From positions 62,001 through 126,000 of the forward strand of contig JANNSU010000022.1 in assembly GCA_031394355.1 (NCBI GenBank): DNA of 64,000 bases, read 5' to 3'. The notes under the pieces are model-generated. The model had not been told where the DNA came from and searched no databases. It saw only the letters and a list, made by a program, of their open reading frames with translations. This stretch comes from JAEUMY01 sp031394355 (GTDB lineage Bacteria > Pseudomonadota > Gammaproteobacteria > Burkholderiales > Usitatibacteraceae). Below, in pieces: positions 8,012-16,443 of the stretch. The translations under genes were made by a program, and so were the position numbers. Each line of letters opens with the position of its first letter. Position 1 is the first letter of the stretch.

Positions 8012-9093
8012 AGGAAAGCCCTGCCGAGCTGTCGCAGCAAGTCAAGGTCTGGGCCAAGGAGGCGGGTTTTGATGCGGTGGGGATCGGTGGCGTCGCGCTC
8101 GCTGAAGAGGAGGCATTGCTGCTGCAATGGATCGCGCAGGGCAGACACGGCGAAATGCGCTGGTTTGAGACCCATGGCGTGACGCGCAGCCGACCTCACG
8201 CACTGGTGCCGGGCACGGTCAGCATCATCAGCGTTCGTCTGAACTACCGACCGGTGAATGCGCGCGAAAGCTGGTCGGTCATGAACGACCCGGAGGCAGC
8301 ATTCGTATCGCGCTATGCCCTGGGGCGGGATTACCACAAGGTGATGCGCCAACGTTTGAAGGTGCTCGCCACACGAATCGAAGCAGAGACCGGTCCGTTC
8401 AGGCATCGGGCCTTCGCGGACTCCGCACCTGTCATGGAAGTGGCATTGGCACAGCGCGCGGGTCTGGGCTGGCGTGGCAAACATACGCTGCTCCTATCCC
8501 GAGACGCCGGGTCCTTCTACTTTTTGGGCGAGCTCTACACCGACCTGAACCTGGACCATGATGCACCGGTGGACGATCACTGCGGCACCTGCACCCGCTG
8601 CATCGATATCTGCCCCACGAACGCAATCATTGCGCCCTACCAGCTCGATGCCCGCCGTTGCATTTCCTATCTGACCATCGAGCTCGCCGGTCCCATTCCA
8701 CTGGAGTTCAGGCCCCTCATCGGCAACAGAGTCTACGGGTGCGATGACTGTCAGCTGGTATGCCCGTGGAACAAGTACGCAACCGACGCCAGCGTGTCCG
8801 ACTTCGCTGTACGCGATGGATTGGATGACATCACATTGTTGCGAATATTCGCGTGGGACGAGGCCGAGTTCCTGCGGCGAACTGAAGGCACGGCTATTCG
8901 TCGCATTGGCCACGAGCGCTGGCAGCGCAATATCGCCGTGGCGCTCGGCAATGCACTCTCCTCACCAAAACTGGCGCCAGCCGAGTCTGCGAATATTCGC
9001 AGTGCGTTGACCGCAAAGCGGGACGCAGCCACTGCGCTGGTTATCGAACACATCGACTGGGCATTGTCCCGATCGTCACACCAGGAGAATTGA
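8008..9093 (+). CDS. queG: Epoxyqueuosine reductase QueG
   Basis: Cobalamin- and 4Fe-4S-dependent reductase for the last step of queuosine synthesis on tRNA (epoxyqueuosine to queuosine). 361 residues from the ATG at 8008, which overlaps the SGNH stop. The two cluster motifs are plain: CGTCTRCIDICPTNAI near residue 192 and CDDCQLVCPWN near 248. An earlier in-frame ATG at 7930 would overlap the upstream gene by 82 bases and is less likely. Two copies of the iterated palindrome lie within the last 250 bases. queD lies separately at 42.97 kb. Confidence 0.95.
   Translation: MKESPAELSQQVKVWAKEAGFDAVGIGGVALAEEEALLLQWIAQGRHGEMRWFETHGVTRSRPHALVPGTVSIISVRLNYRPVNARESWSVMNDPEAAFVSRYALGRDYHKVMRQRLKVLATRIEAETGPFRHRAFADSAPVMEVALAQRAGLGWRGKHTLLLSRDAGSFYFLGELYTDLNLDHDAPVDDHCGTCTRCIDICPTNAIIAPYQLDARRCISYLTIELAGPIPLEFRPLIGNRVYGCDDCQLVCPWNKYATDASVSDFAVRDGLDDITLLRIFAWDEAEFLRRTEGTAIRRIGHERWQRNIAVALGNALSSPKLAPAESANIRSALTAKRDAATALVIEHIDWALSRSSHQEN
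8841..8852. repeat. GCGAATATTCGC palindrome, copy 3
   Basis: Exact copy in queG; read as LRIFA. Confidence 0.9.
8989..9000. repeat. GCGAATATTCGC palindrome, copy 4
   Basis: Exact copy in queG, 148 bases after copy 3 and in a different codon phase (ANIR). Confidence 0.9.
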
Positions 9094-9095
9094 GC

Positions 9096-9521
9096 ATGCT
9101 CTGGAAATCACCCCCCGTACTCACCATGATCAACGCGATGAGTCGTGGCACGATGGTCGAACACCTGGGCATTCTGGTCACGGAAGTCGGAGAGGATTTT
9201 CTGCGCGCCACCATGCCCGTGGATAATCGTACGCTCCAGCCCTTCGGCTTGCTTCACGGCGGGGCCTCAGTCTCGCTTGCTGAAACACTGGGCAGTATTG
9301 CCAGCACGCTTTGCGTAGATCTCGCCACGCAGGCGGCCGTGGGCCTGGAAATCAATGCCAACCATTTACGCGCAGTGAAATCCGGGACCGTGACCGGCAC
9401 GGTGCGCCCGATTCACGTTGGCCGAAGCACGCACGTCTGGGACGTTCGCATCGAGAACGAGTCAGGGCAGCTGGTGTGCATTTCCAGGCTGACCGTCGCT
9501 GTAATCAACAAGAGCCCATGA
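9096..9521 (+). CDS. Hotdog-fold acyl-CoA thioesterase, PaaI/MenI type
   Basis: 141 residues, a single hotdog domain. The helix motif LLHGGASVSLAETLGS contains the HGG and the acidic Glu used by PaaI-like thioesterases (the YbdB/MenI group), and VGLEINANHLRAVKSG is the following strand signature. The ATG at 9096 has GGAG 9 bases upstream and begins 2 bases after the queG stop. It hydrolyses acyl-CoA thioesters in the cytoplasm; the acyl substrate cannot be read from the sequence. Confidence 0.88.
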   Translation: MLWKSPPVLTMINAMSRGTMVEHLGILVTEVGEDFLRATMPVDNRTLQPFGLLHGGASVSLAETLGSIASTLCVDLATQAAVGLEINANHLRAVKSGTVTGTVRPIHVGRSTHVWDVRIENESGQLVCISRLTVAVINKSP

Positions 9522-9528
9522 TGTCCCT

Positions 9529-9546
9529 GGCGCCCTTGCGGGCGCC
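9529..9546. terminator. Possible terminator hairpin between thioesterase and htpG
   Basis: Perfect 7-bp GC stem (GGCGCCC / GGGCGCC) with a TTGC loop between convergent genes. No T-tract follows on either strand, so termination is only suggested by position. Confidence 0.4.
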
Positions 9547-9576
9547 GAGATCCACACACACCTTGCGCCGCGAGAA

Positions 9577-11466
9577 TCAGCCCGCGAGTACCAGCCCATT
9601 CATCCGTTTCACGAATCCCGCTGGATCGTCGAGTTGTCCACCCTCGGCAAGCAGTGACTGATCAAACAGGACCAGGCACCAATCCACGAAGCGCTCGCTC
9701 TCGGCTTCCGCCTTGATGCGCGCGATCAGGGGATGCTCTGGATTGATCTCCAATATGGGTGCGGTACGGTCAATCTTCTGCCCCGCAGCCTTCAGCAGGC
9801 GCTCCAGGTTGCCCGACAGATCTTTCTCGTCCACGACGAGACACGCTGGTGATTCAGTCAGCCGGTTGGTGACGCGCACCAGCTTTACGCGTTCGCCCAG
9901 AGCAGATTGCATCTTGTCGAGAAGGGGCTTCATCTCATCGGCAACTTCTGCAGCTGCCTTCTTCTCCGTCTCGTCCGCGAGCGCGCCAAGATCGAGGTTA
10001 CCCTTGGCGACGGAAGCAAGTTTCCGGCCCTCAAACTCTTCCAGCGTGCCGAGCCACCACTCATCGACCGGCTCAGTGAAGAGCAGCACTTCGACAGCTT
10101 TCTTGCGGAAGACTTCCAGATGCGGGCTGCTACGCGCCGCGGCAGCACTGTCTGCTGTCACGTAGTAGATCTTGTCCTGTCCTGGCTTCATGCGCGCCAC
10201 ATAATCTGCAAATCCGGTGTTCTGCGCGTCGCTGTCATGTTGCGTGCTGGCAAACCGGCACAGTTTGGCAATGCGCTCGCGATTGGCAGGGTCTTCGGCA
10301 ATACCTTCCTTGAATACTCGGCCAAACGCCTCCCAGAACGTCGCAAACTTTTCAGCCTCGTTGGCAGCCATGTCCTCAAGCAGGGACAGAATCTTCTTTG
10401 CACAACCGGCGCGGATGGCATCGACATCGCGGCTTTCCTGCAGAATTTCGCGCGAAACATTCAGGGGCAAGTCATTGGAGTCGACCACACCTTTCACGAA
10501 TCGCAAGTAGCGCGGCAGGAGTTGCTCGGCGTCTTCCATGATGAACACGCGGCGAACGTAGAGCTTTACGCCATGTTTGCGATCGCGATCAAACAAATCG
10601 AACGGCGCACGGCCAGGCAGATACAGCAGTTGGGTGTACTCCTGTTTGCCCTCCACGCGGGCGTGGGTCCAGGCAAGCGGCTTCTCCCAGTCGTGGGCGA
10701 CGTGCTTGTAGAACTCCTCATACTGCTCCGGCGTAATGTCATTGCGGGCGCGAGTCCAAAGGGCGCTTGCACGGTTGACGGGCTCGTCTGCGGGCAACTC
10801 ATCTGCCCCCTCCTTCGCCTCGGCGGGCATCAGGACGGGAATCTGAATGTGGTCTGAATACTTTCGCACCACCGACTTGACCCGCCAGTCATCCAGGAAA
10901 TCTTCTTCACCGGCTTTCAGATGCAAGGTCACATCGGTTCCACGCAGCGGTTTGTCGATCGGCTCCAGCGTGAATTCACCCGAACCGTCTGACTCCCAGC
11001 GGATGCCCTCGGACGCAGGCAGACCCGCACGCCGTGTGGTGAGCGTGACTCGATCCGCCACGATGAATGCGGAGTAAAAGCCCACACCAAACTGACCGAT
11101 CAGATGGGCGTCCTTTGCCTGGTCACCAGTGAGCTTCTGGAAAAACTCACGCGTGCCCGATCGCGCAATGGTGCCGATATTCGCAATCACCTCGTCACGC
11201 GACATGCCGACGCCATTGTCGGAAATGGTCAACGTACGCGCAGCTTTGTCGATGACGATTCGCACCCTGAGATCAGGGTCTGACTCGAGCATGCCCGGTG
11301 CAGTGATCGCCTCGAATCGGAGCTTGTCTGCCGCGTCGGAAGCGTTCGAGACCAGTTCCCGGAGAAAAATCTCCTTGTTCGAGTACAGCGAATGGATCAT
11401 CAAATGGAGGAGTTGCTTTACCTCCGCTTGAAAAGAAAGGGTTTGCTTGGTGGCAGTGGCTTCCAT
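9577..11466 (-). CDS. htpG: Chaperone protein HtpG (Hsp90)
   Basis: Cytosolic Hsp90 chaperone. 629 residues, the normal length. The GHKL ATPase domain includes LVSNASDAADKLRF (Asn/Asp contacts to ATP), DNGVGM and GQFGVGFYSAFIVA near 30-135. The middle domain has the catalytic Arg region (LNVSREIL) near residue 335, followed by the C-terminal dimerisation domain. It stands alone on the minus strand. A sigma-32-like promoter lies ~95 bases upstream. Confidence 0.97.
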   Translation of the reverse strand: MEATATKQTLSFQAEVKQLLHLMIHSLYSNKEIFLRELVSNASDAADKLRFEAITAPGMLESDPDLRVRIVIDKAARTLTISDNGVGMSRDEVIANIGTIARSGTREFFQKLTGDQAKDAHLIGQFGVGFYSAFIVADRVTLTTRRAGLPASEGIRWESDGSGEFTLEPIDKPLRGTDVTLHLKAGEEDFLDDWRVKSVVRKYSDHIQIPVLMPAEAKEGADELPADEPVNRASALWTRARNDITPEQYEEFYKHVAHDWEKPLAWTHARVEGKQEYTQLLYLPGRAPFDLFDRDRKHGVKLYVRRVFIMEDAEQLLPRYLRFVKGVVDSNDLPLNVSREILQESRDVDAIRAGCAKKILSLLEDMAANEAEKFATFWEAFGRVFKEGIAEDPANRERIAKLCRFASTQHDSDAQNTGFADYVARMKPGQDKIYYVTADSAAAARSSPHLEVFRKKAVEVLLFTEPVDEWWLGTLEEFEGRKLASVAKGNLDLGALADETEKKAAAEVADEMKPLLDKMQSALGERVKLVRVTNRLTESPACLVVDEKDLSGNLERLLKAAGQKIDRTAPILEINPEHPLIARIKAEAESERFVDWCLVLFDQSLLAEGGQLDDPAGFVKRMNGLVLAG

Positions 11467-11558
11467 GGGGACTCCGGGTACTTTGGATAGGGGATCACAA
11501 CAACGATTTGACGCGACCGCAATAGAAGAAGACTTGTCGAGACCACGATGGGACGCAG

Positions 11559-11585
11559 TTGGGGCCGAAAATTCCCGATTTCAAA
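11559..11585 (-). promoter_or_regulatory. Possible sigma-32 heat-shock promoter of htpG
   Basis: On the minus strand TTTGAA (11580-11585) is followed after 15 bases by CCCCAA (11559-11564). This approaches the RpoH consensus CTTGAA ... CCCCAT. It would start transcription about 85 bases before the htpG ATG. It matches the known heat-shock control of htpG but is a pattern match only. Confidence 0.45.
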
Positions 11586-11675
11586 CGGGCTTCGTCGGCC
11601 TCAAAGCACGGGGCGTGTGGCAGATTCGATGTATAAGGCAGCCGACAAAGCAGCCGACAAGCGGCGTGAAACCCG

Positions 11676-11951
11676 TCAGGAGGCGGGCTTGGATGCCTTG
11701 GGTACTGGAAAGTAGGCGTAGCCAGGCTTCGTCTCGTCCGCCGCCTGAAATCTGCGCTGCTCCTCGGCATCCAGCTTGCAATCCCACCAGGTAGCGCGGT
11801 TGCGACGCTGCAACGCCGCCAACTCAGGATGTTTGGTCATCAAATCGCGCAGAAATCGGGTTGTCTCTGATTCGTAATCAGCCATGACGGGACCGTAGGT
11901 GAGTTTTTCGGTAAGCCGGGAACAGGCAATCCCGACCAGCTTTTCCTGCAT
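11676..11951 (-). CDS. DUF3460 family protein
   Basis: Small cytosolic protein, 91 residues from the ATG at 11951, which is preceded by GGAAGAG at good spacing. The family core starts at YESETTRFLRDLMTKHPEL and continues with RRNRATWWD and a C-terminal YAYFPV. DUF3460 proteins are ~60-70 residues and mostly betaproteobacterial. Starting at the internal ATG at 11885 gives 69 residues and the family length but has no visible ribosome site. Function unknown. Confidence 0.75.
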   Translation of the reverse strand: MQEKLVGIACSRLTEKLTYGPVMADYESETTRFLRDLMTKHPELAALQRRNRATWWDCKLDAEEQRRFQAADETKPGYAYFPVPKASKPAS

Positions 11952-11987
11952 GAACTCTTCCACCCGATTTTAGCACCCTGCAACGAG

Positions 11988-12004
11988 CTGGCACGAAACT
12001 CGCA
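11988..12004 (+). promoter_or_regulatory. Possible sigma-54 promoter of the glrK operon
   Basis: CTGGCACGAAACTCGCA matches the sigma-54 consensus YTGGCACGRNNNTTGCW at all but one defined position. It lies 35 bases before the glrK ATG. The GG and GC dinucleotides are spaced correctly. I find no TGTC-N10-GACA activator site upstream, so its use by GlrR itself is uncertain. Confidence 0.5.
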
Positions 12005-12038
12005 AGCGGTTCGGCATAATGCGTGCAGGTGCCATGCC

Positions 12039-13472
12039 ATGAAACTCCGTTACCCAAAATCCTTCCTATCGTTGTTGCTGGTCGGCTTCCTCATCGTTGC
12101 CCTGCCGCTCATTCTCGGACTGCTATCCAATGCCTGGTCGATCGGCCGCCTGTCCGAACAGAGCCAAAAGGCCGTCTACAACGCCGCACAAGCGACCCAG
12201 ACCGGCCGCGCCCTGGCCGCAAACGTGACTGCCATGGAGCGATACGCACGTCAGTATGCGATCTTCAACGATGGCGCATTTCTGGAAGGATATCGCAATG
12301 CCCGGGCGCAGTTTCTGCAGATCGCAGACCAGTTTCGTTCCAGAGAGCTCAGCCCGGAACAGCGGCAGTTGGTGGATGACATTGTTCAACGTGAACGCCG
12401 ACTGAATCAGGGAATCACCACTGGTAAGCCCAGCTCGGACTTGGCCCAGCAATGGGGCGGTGACTTTGCCGCGCTGTCGGACCAGGTGTCAGCGCTCAAC
12501 ACGCTGCTGGTCGCGCTCATTGATCTCGAGGTCGAATCCTTGAAGGACTATGCTGCGCGATCTCGCACGCAGGTGATCTGGCAGTTGCTGGCGATGGTTC
12601 CTTCTGCGTTGCTGCTCATCGCTGGCTTCATATGGCTGTTGTCGACCCCGATCCGCGACTTGGATCGAGCGATCAGGCGGCTGGGCGAGGGCCGACTCAA
12701 TCGTCGCATCAAGGTCAGCGGCCCGGCCGATATCGCGCATCTTGGAGAGCAGCTGGAATGGCTGCGACGGCGCCTCATCGATCTCGAGGAGCAGAAGACC
12801 CGGTTCATGCAGCATGTATCGCATGAGTTGAAGACTCCGCTGACCGCACTCTGCGAGGGTTCTGATTTGCTCAATGACGAAGTATTGGGGCAATTGACTT
12901 CGGAACAGAAAGAAGTTGCCCGGATTCTAAAACAGAACAGCCTTACCCTGGAAAGGCTGATTCAGGATCTGCTGCATCACAGCGCAGCGCAAAATCACCG
13001 CGCGACGCTGGATATCAAGCCGCTGTCGCTTCGCGATGTAATCGATCAGGTCATCACGTCACAGAAGATCGCGCTGGCAGCAAAAGATCTGATGATTGAT
13101 TTTCAAGGCGAGACGATCATCATCCCCGGCGATCAGGAGAAGGTACGTGTGTTCATCGACAATCTCATCTCCAACGCCATCAAATACTCCCCCCACGGCG
13201 GAATGATCCAAATTCGCATCAGCAAAAATCCAAAGCATGCCGTGATTGAAGTCACGGACCAAGGTCCAGGCATCCCTGCAGAAGATGCCGATCGAATCTT
13301 TGAGCCGTTTTTCCGAGGAAAAGGGGCGGCCACGGCCAAAGGTACAGGACTTGGATTGGCCATTGTGAGGGACTACGTTGCGCTCCACAAAGGCACCGTC
13401 AGCCTGATCCGGGGGGATGTCAGCGCTGCTGCGGGCTTGGGTGCCCATTTCCGAATTGTGTTGCCAAGATGA
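12039..13472 (+). CDS. glrK: Sensor histidine kinase GlrK (QseE-like)
   Basis: 477 residues. TM1 is at ~9-30, a periplasmic helical region at ~31-185, TM2 at ~188-208, then HAMP, HisKA with VSHELKTPLTAL (phosphoacceptor His262), and HATPase_c with DNLISNAIKYS (N box), DQGPGIP (G1) and GTGLGLAIV (G2). Assignment to GlrK/QseE rests on the operon: kinase, small coiled-coil lipoprotein, GlrR-like regulator, as in glrK-qseG-glrR. In enterobacteria the pair responds to envelope signals and drives the small RNA GlmY. ATGA overlap with the next gene. Confidence 0.85.
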   Translation: MKLRYPKSFLSLLLVGFLIVALPLILGLLSNAWSIGRLSEQSQKAVYNAAQATQTGRALAANVTAMERYARQYAIFNDGAFLEGYRNARAQFLQIADQFRSRELSPEQRQLVDDIVQRERRLNQGITTGKPSSDLAQQWGGDFAALSDQVSALNTLLVALIDLEVESLKDYAARSRTQVIWQLLAMVPSALLLIAGFIWLLSTPIRDLDRAIRRLGEGRLNRRIKVSGPADIAHLGEQLEWLRRRLIDLEEQKTRFMQHVSHELKTPLTALCEGSDLLNDEVLGQLTSEQKEVARILKQNSLTLERLIQDLLHHSAAQNHRATLDIKPLSLRDVIDQVITSQKIALAAKDLMIDFQGETIIIPGDQEKVRVFIDNLISNAIKYSPHGGMIQIRISKNPKHAVIEVTDQGPGIPAEDADRIFEPFFRGKGAATAKGTGLGLAIVRDYVALHKGTVSLIRGDVSAAAGLGAHFRIVLPR

Positions 13473-14089
13473 TAGATAACAGCACTTTTGCAGAAGTTAA
13501 TGGAATTAGACGCCTGGTTGGCCTGCTTTTTATCACTGTCTTGTTGATTTGCCAGGGCTGTGCAACGCATTCTCCTCCAGCCCCGGTCAGCAAGGCCGGA
13601 GAGGTCACGCCGCCTCTCCCCATCGAGGCACCCGCCTCCCCCAGCACGCCATCGGACCCAGCAACTTACCTCTCGCGGCTGAAGTCACTCTCAGGCCCCC
13701 AGATACAGAGCGAGGTGGCCATTAGTCGGCAGCAGCTGCGCAACACGCCAACCGAGGAGAACAGGCTCCGATTGGCGCTGGCGCTCTGGACTGCTGGCGG
13801 GGATGATCAAGAAATTCAGGTGCTTGCGGAAAGCACTCAGAAGAATACTGAATATAGTCAACTTCGCGGAATAGGCAGTCTTTTGCTATCTATCATCGCC
13901 GAACGTCGCCGAAGCCGCGATATCTTGTCCTCCAGCCAGAACCGGTCCAGGGAAGCTCGGAAGGAACTGGAATCCCAGCAAGTCAAGGCGGAAACCATGC
14001 AGCGGCAAATTATTGATCTTGAGCGAAAGCTGGCTGCGCTGAAAGAAATGGAGAAAAGCCTCCTCCAACGGCCCGGGGTCACCCAATGA
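13469..14089 (+). CDS. Coiled-coil lipoprotein in the GlrK/GlrR operon (QseG-like)
   Basis: 206 residues. A signal peptide with lipobox LLICQGC predicts an outer- or inner-membrane lipoprotein with Cys near residue 30. A Pro-rich spacer (~33-60) precedes a helical domain that includes NRLRLALALW, and the last ~60 residues are a heptad-rich coiled coil (SREARKELESQQVKAETM). Its place between kinase and regulator matches QseG/YfhG, a partner of the kinase QseE in E. coli. The C-terminal half resembles the next gene product, suggesting a tandem duplication. Overlaps glrK by 4 bases. Confidence 0.7.
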   Translation: MIDNSTFAEVNGIRRLVGLLFITVLLICQGCATHSPPAPVSKAGEVTPPLPIEAPASPSTPSDPATYLSRLKSLSGPQIQSEVAISRQQLRNTPTEENRLRLALALWTAGGDDQEIQVLAESTQKNTEYSQLRGIGSLLLSIIAERRRSRDILSSSQNRSREARKELESQQVKAETMQRQIIDLERKLAALKEMEKSLLQRPGVTQ

Positions 14090-14287
14090 ACCAGGCAAGC
14101 GAATGGTGTCGGCGCTGAGTCAAATCCAGGCAACGGGATAGCCAACTTTGGTCAACCCCTTTTGCCCCGCAGGCTGATTGGCTGCAAAGGAGGGAAAAAA
14201 CGGTTGCCAGGTTCTCCGGCGTAAGGGTATCCTTGTAGGACATCAAATTTCGAAATCTGGCATCACCACGGACTGACCCAAAGCAAT

Positions 14288-14869
14288 ATGACGCAATCCT
14301 CGAACAAGCCGATGCAGAAACAGCGAATCGCCGCCATGGTGCTTGCCATGACCGCTTGGGTCGCTTTGCCGGCTGCCGCCCGGGATGTGCAAGCGGCGGG
14401 TATGGGTGCTCCTGCGTCGGCCCAGGTCGACATGGAAAGCCTGATGTCATATGTGTTGAAAGCACGCCTGATGTCGCCGGAACAATTGGCGTCAGAACTT
14501 CGTGATCAGCGTTCGCTGCATGAAGCAGGCAACGATGCCGCAACGTTGAAGCTGGCAATGATCCTTGCCGACCAACCCAACGTTCAAGAACTGGAAGTAT
14601 CCGCGCTGCTTCAGCCTTTGTTCGAAGAGGCGCGCGCAACAAAACCGGAACTCAGAGCTTTTGCATTGCTGATTTCAAGAGATATGCAGGACCGCAAGCG
14701 CATGAAGGAAGCACTTGCAAGCACCCAGAACAGACTGCGCGATGCTCAGCGCAGCCAGGAAGCCAGTGAGGCGAAGGCAGCGCAAATGCGCCGTCAGATT
14801 GACGACCTTCAAAACAAGATCAACGCCTTCATGATGATGGAACAAAGCATTCTCAAACGAGGGAGATAA
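14288..14869 (+). CDS. Exported coiled-coil protein, paralogue of the preceding lipoprotein
   Basis: 193 residues with an N-terminal export signal (QKQRIAAMVLAMTAWVALPAAA) that has no lipobox Cys, so it is probably periplasmic. The domain LRDQRSLHEAGNDAATLKLAMIL and the C-terminal coiled coil ending QIDDLQNKINAFMMMEQSIL align with the previous protein, which ends QIIDLERKLAALKEMEKSLL. A ~200-base gap with no recognisable signal separates the two. It begins at the ATG at 14288; the Met codon ten codons later is an alternative. Function unknown; association with GlrK/GlrR is inferred from position. Confidence 0.7.
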   Translation: MTQSSNKPMQKQRIAAMVLAMTAWVALPAAARDVQAAGMGAPASAQVDMESLMSYVLKARLMSPEQLASELRDQRSLHEAGNDAATLKLAMILADQPNVQELEVSALLQPLFEEARATKPELRAFALLISRDMQDRKRMKEALASTQNRLRDAQRSQEASEAKAAQMRRQIDDLQNKINAFMMMEQSILKRGR

Positions 14870-14888
14870 TTCTTTTCACTCCCCATCG

Positions 14889-16247
14889 ATGCCGAATTCC
14901 AAAGGTTACCTGCTCCTCGTCGACGACGACCCCGATCTACTGAAGCTGCTTGCCCTTCGCCTCAAAGCGACGGGATACCGTGTTGGCACAGCCGACAGCG
15001 GTGAGCGTGCGCTTGCCCTGCTTGCCGCAGAACGCCCCGACATGGTTGTTACGGACCTGCGCATGGCAGGAATGGATGGCATGCAGCTTTTCCGTGAGAT
15101 CGAAGCCAGCCATGGCGGCATACCCGTCATCATTCTCACTGCCCACGGGACGATCCCCGAAGCAGTCACGGCAACGCGTCAGGGCGTGTTTGGCTACCTC
15201 ACGAAACCATACGACCCCAATGAGCTGCTGAAACAGATCGAGCAGGCGTTGCGGATTCACGGCTTATCTGTTCCGGAATACCACAATGAATCGGCGTGGT
15301 CGGCGGACATCATCACGCGCAGCCCACTCATGGAGGACCTCCTGGCCCGTGCCCAGCGCGTCGCACAGGGTGATGCAAGCATTTTAATCCAGGGAGAAAG
15401 TGGGACCGGCAAGGAGGTACTTGCCAAGGCGCTGCATCGTGCGAGCAAACGTGCAGAGGGCCCCTTCGTTGCGATCAATTGCGGCGCCATCCCGGAGAAT
15501 CTTCTGGAGTCCGAGCTGTTCGGGCACAAGAAGGGCTCCTTTACCGGTGCCATCCTGGATCATCGCGGGCTGTTTCTGGATGCCAACGGGGGCACGTTGT
15601 TCCTGGACGAAATCGGTGACATGCCGCTGCCCTTGCAGGTGAAGCTGTTGCGTGTCCTTGAAACGCGGGAGGTCAGGCCCGTAGGTGCTACGAAGACTGT
15701 ACCCGTGGATGTACGCATTATTTCCGCCACACATCGCGATCTCACGGCAGCCAAGAGTGACGGCAGCTTCCGAGAGGATCTCTATTACCGGCTGAACGTC
15801 GTGACGCTTAAGCTGCCGGCACTGGTGGAACGCCGGGAAGATATTCCGCTACTGTCGCAGCACTTCCTGAAGAAACTTTCCGAACGCTATGGCAACTCCG
15901 TGAAGTCCTTTGCTCCGGATGCCATGGAGCTGATGGTCACTTCGAGCTGGCCCGGCAACATCCGCCAGCTCTTCAACGTGGTTGAACAAGCGGTTGCCCT
16001 CACCAACACCGAAATTGTGCCGGCAAAGTGGGTTGAGCAGGCCATGCAAGTGGAGTTGAATGAAGTCGATTCATTTGAAGAGGCGCGCCGTCGCTTTGAG
16101 CGCGACTACCTCACCAGACTGCTCAAGCTCACCGAAGGCAGCGTCAGTCAGGCTGCGCGCTTGGCCAAACGCAACCGGACGGAGTTTTACAAACTGCTCC
16201 AAAGGCATGGGCTGGAGCCGGCCCAGTTCAAGTCCCAGGTTTCATGA
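14889..16247 (+). CDS. glrR: Sigma-54 response regulator GlrR
   Basis: NtrC-type activator, 452 residues. Receiver domain with acidic DDD at 12-14 and phosphoacceptor Asp56 in VTDLRM. AAA+ domain with Walker A GESGTGKE, Walker B GGTLFLDEIGD and SWPGNIRQL. A Fis-type helix-turn-helix at the C-terminus contains QAARLAKRNRTEFYKLLQRHGL, closely resembling E. coli GlrR. The sigma-54 contact loop is GSFTGA (Ser217) instead of the usual GAFTGA. Likely targets are the two TGTC-N10-GACA sites right after the gene. Confidence 0.92.
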   Translation: MPNSKGYLLLVDDDPDLLKLLALRLKATGYRVGTADSGERALALLAAERPDMVVTDLRMAGMDGMQLFREIEASHGGIPVIILTAHGTIPEAVTATRQGVFGYLTKPYDPNELLKQIEQALRIHGLSVPEYHNESAWSADIITRSPLMEDLLARAQRVAQGDASILIQGESGTGKEVLAKALHRASKRAEGPFVAINCGAIPENLLESELFGHKKGSFTGAILDHRGLFLDANGGTLFLDEIGDMPLPLQVKLLRVLETREVRPVGATKTVPVDVRIISATHRDLTAAKSDGSFREDLYYRLNVVTLKLPALVERREDIPLLSQHFLKKLSERYGNSVKSFAPDAMELMVTSSWPGNIRQLFNVVEQAVALTNTEIVPAKWVEQAMQVELNEVDSFEEARRRFERDYLTRLLKLTEGSVSQAARLAKRNRTEFYKLLQRHGLEPAQFKSQVS

Positions 16248-16261
16248 GGAAAAATTCGATT

Positions 16262-16281
16262 CTGTCGTGCATTGGAGACAG
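16262..16281 (+). promoter_or_regulatory. Predicted GlrR binding site 1
   Basis: CTGTC-N10-GACAG, a perfect copy of the TGTC-N10-GACA motif bound by enterobacterial GlrR. Its centre is ~160 bases upstream of the -12 element of the sigma-54 promoter. Confidence 0.7.
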
Positions 16282-16325
16282 CACTCTTTCTTCCAAATCA
16301 ACCAGTTGGCGTTTGGCCCCTGCAG

Positions 16326-16345
16326 CTGTCGGGCCACCACGACAG
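16326..16345 (+). promoter_or_regulatory. Predicted GlrR binding site 2
   Basis: A second perfect CTGTC-N10-GACAG, 64 bases (about six helical turns) after site 1, so both sites face the same side of the helix. It lies ~96 bases before the -12 element, a normal enhancer distance. Confidence 0.7.
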
Positions 16346-16416
16346 AAAATCACTCAGCATCCTTCGAGCAATGGCCGATTTATAGTCAACTTATTGATTT
16401 TAATGGATTAAAATAG

Positions 16417-16433
16417 TTGGCACGGCAAGTGCT
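16417..16433 (+). promoter_or_regulatory. Sigma-54 promoter downstream of glrR
   Basis: TTGGCACGGCAAGTGCT matches YTGGCACGRNNNTTGCW with one mismatch. GG is at 16419-16420 and GC at 16431-16432. The predicted transcription start is near 16444. No ORF follows for over 150 bases on this strand. Confidence 0.72.
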
Positions 16434-16443
16434 TACTAGTCTT

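Noticed and set aside
12039..13472. Calling the kinase an adrenergic (QseE) hormone sensor
   Set aside because: Operon context supports GlrK/QseE orthology, but hormone sensing is a claim about enteric pathogens and nothing in this sequence supports it.
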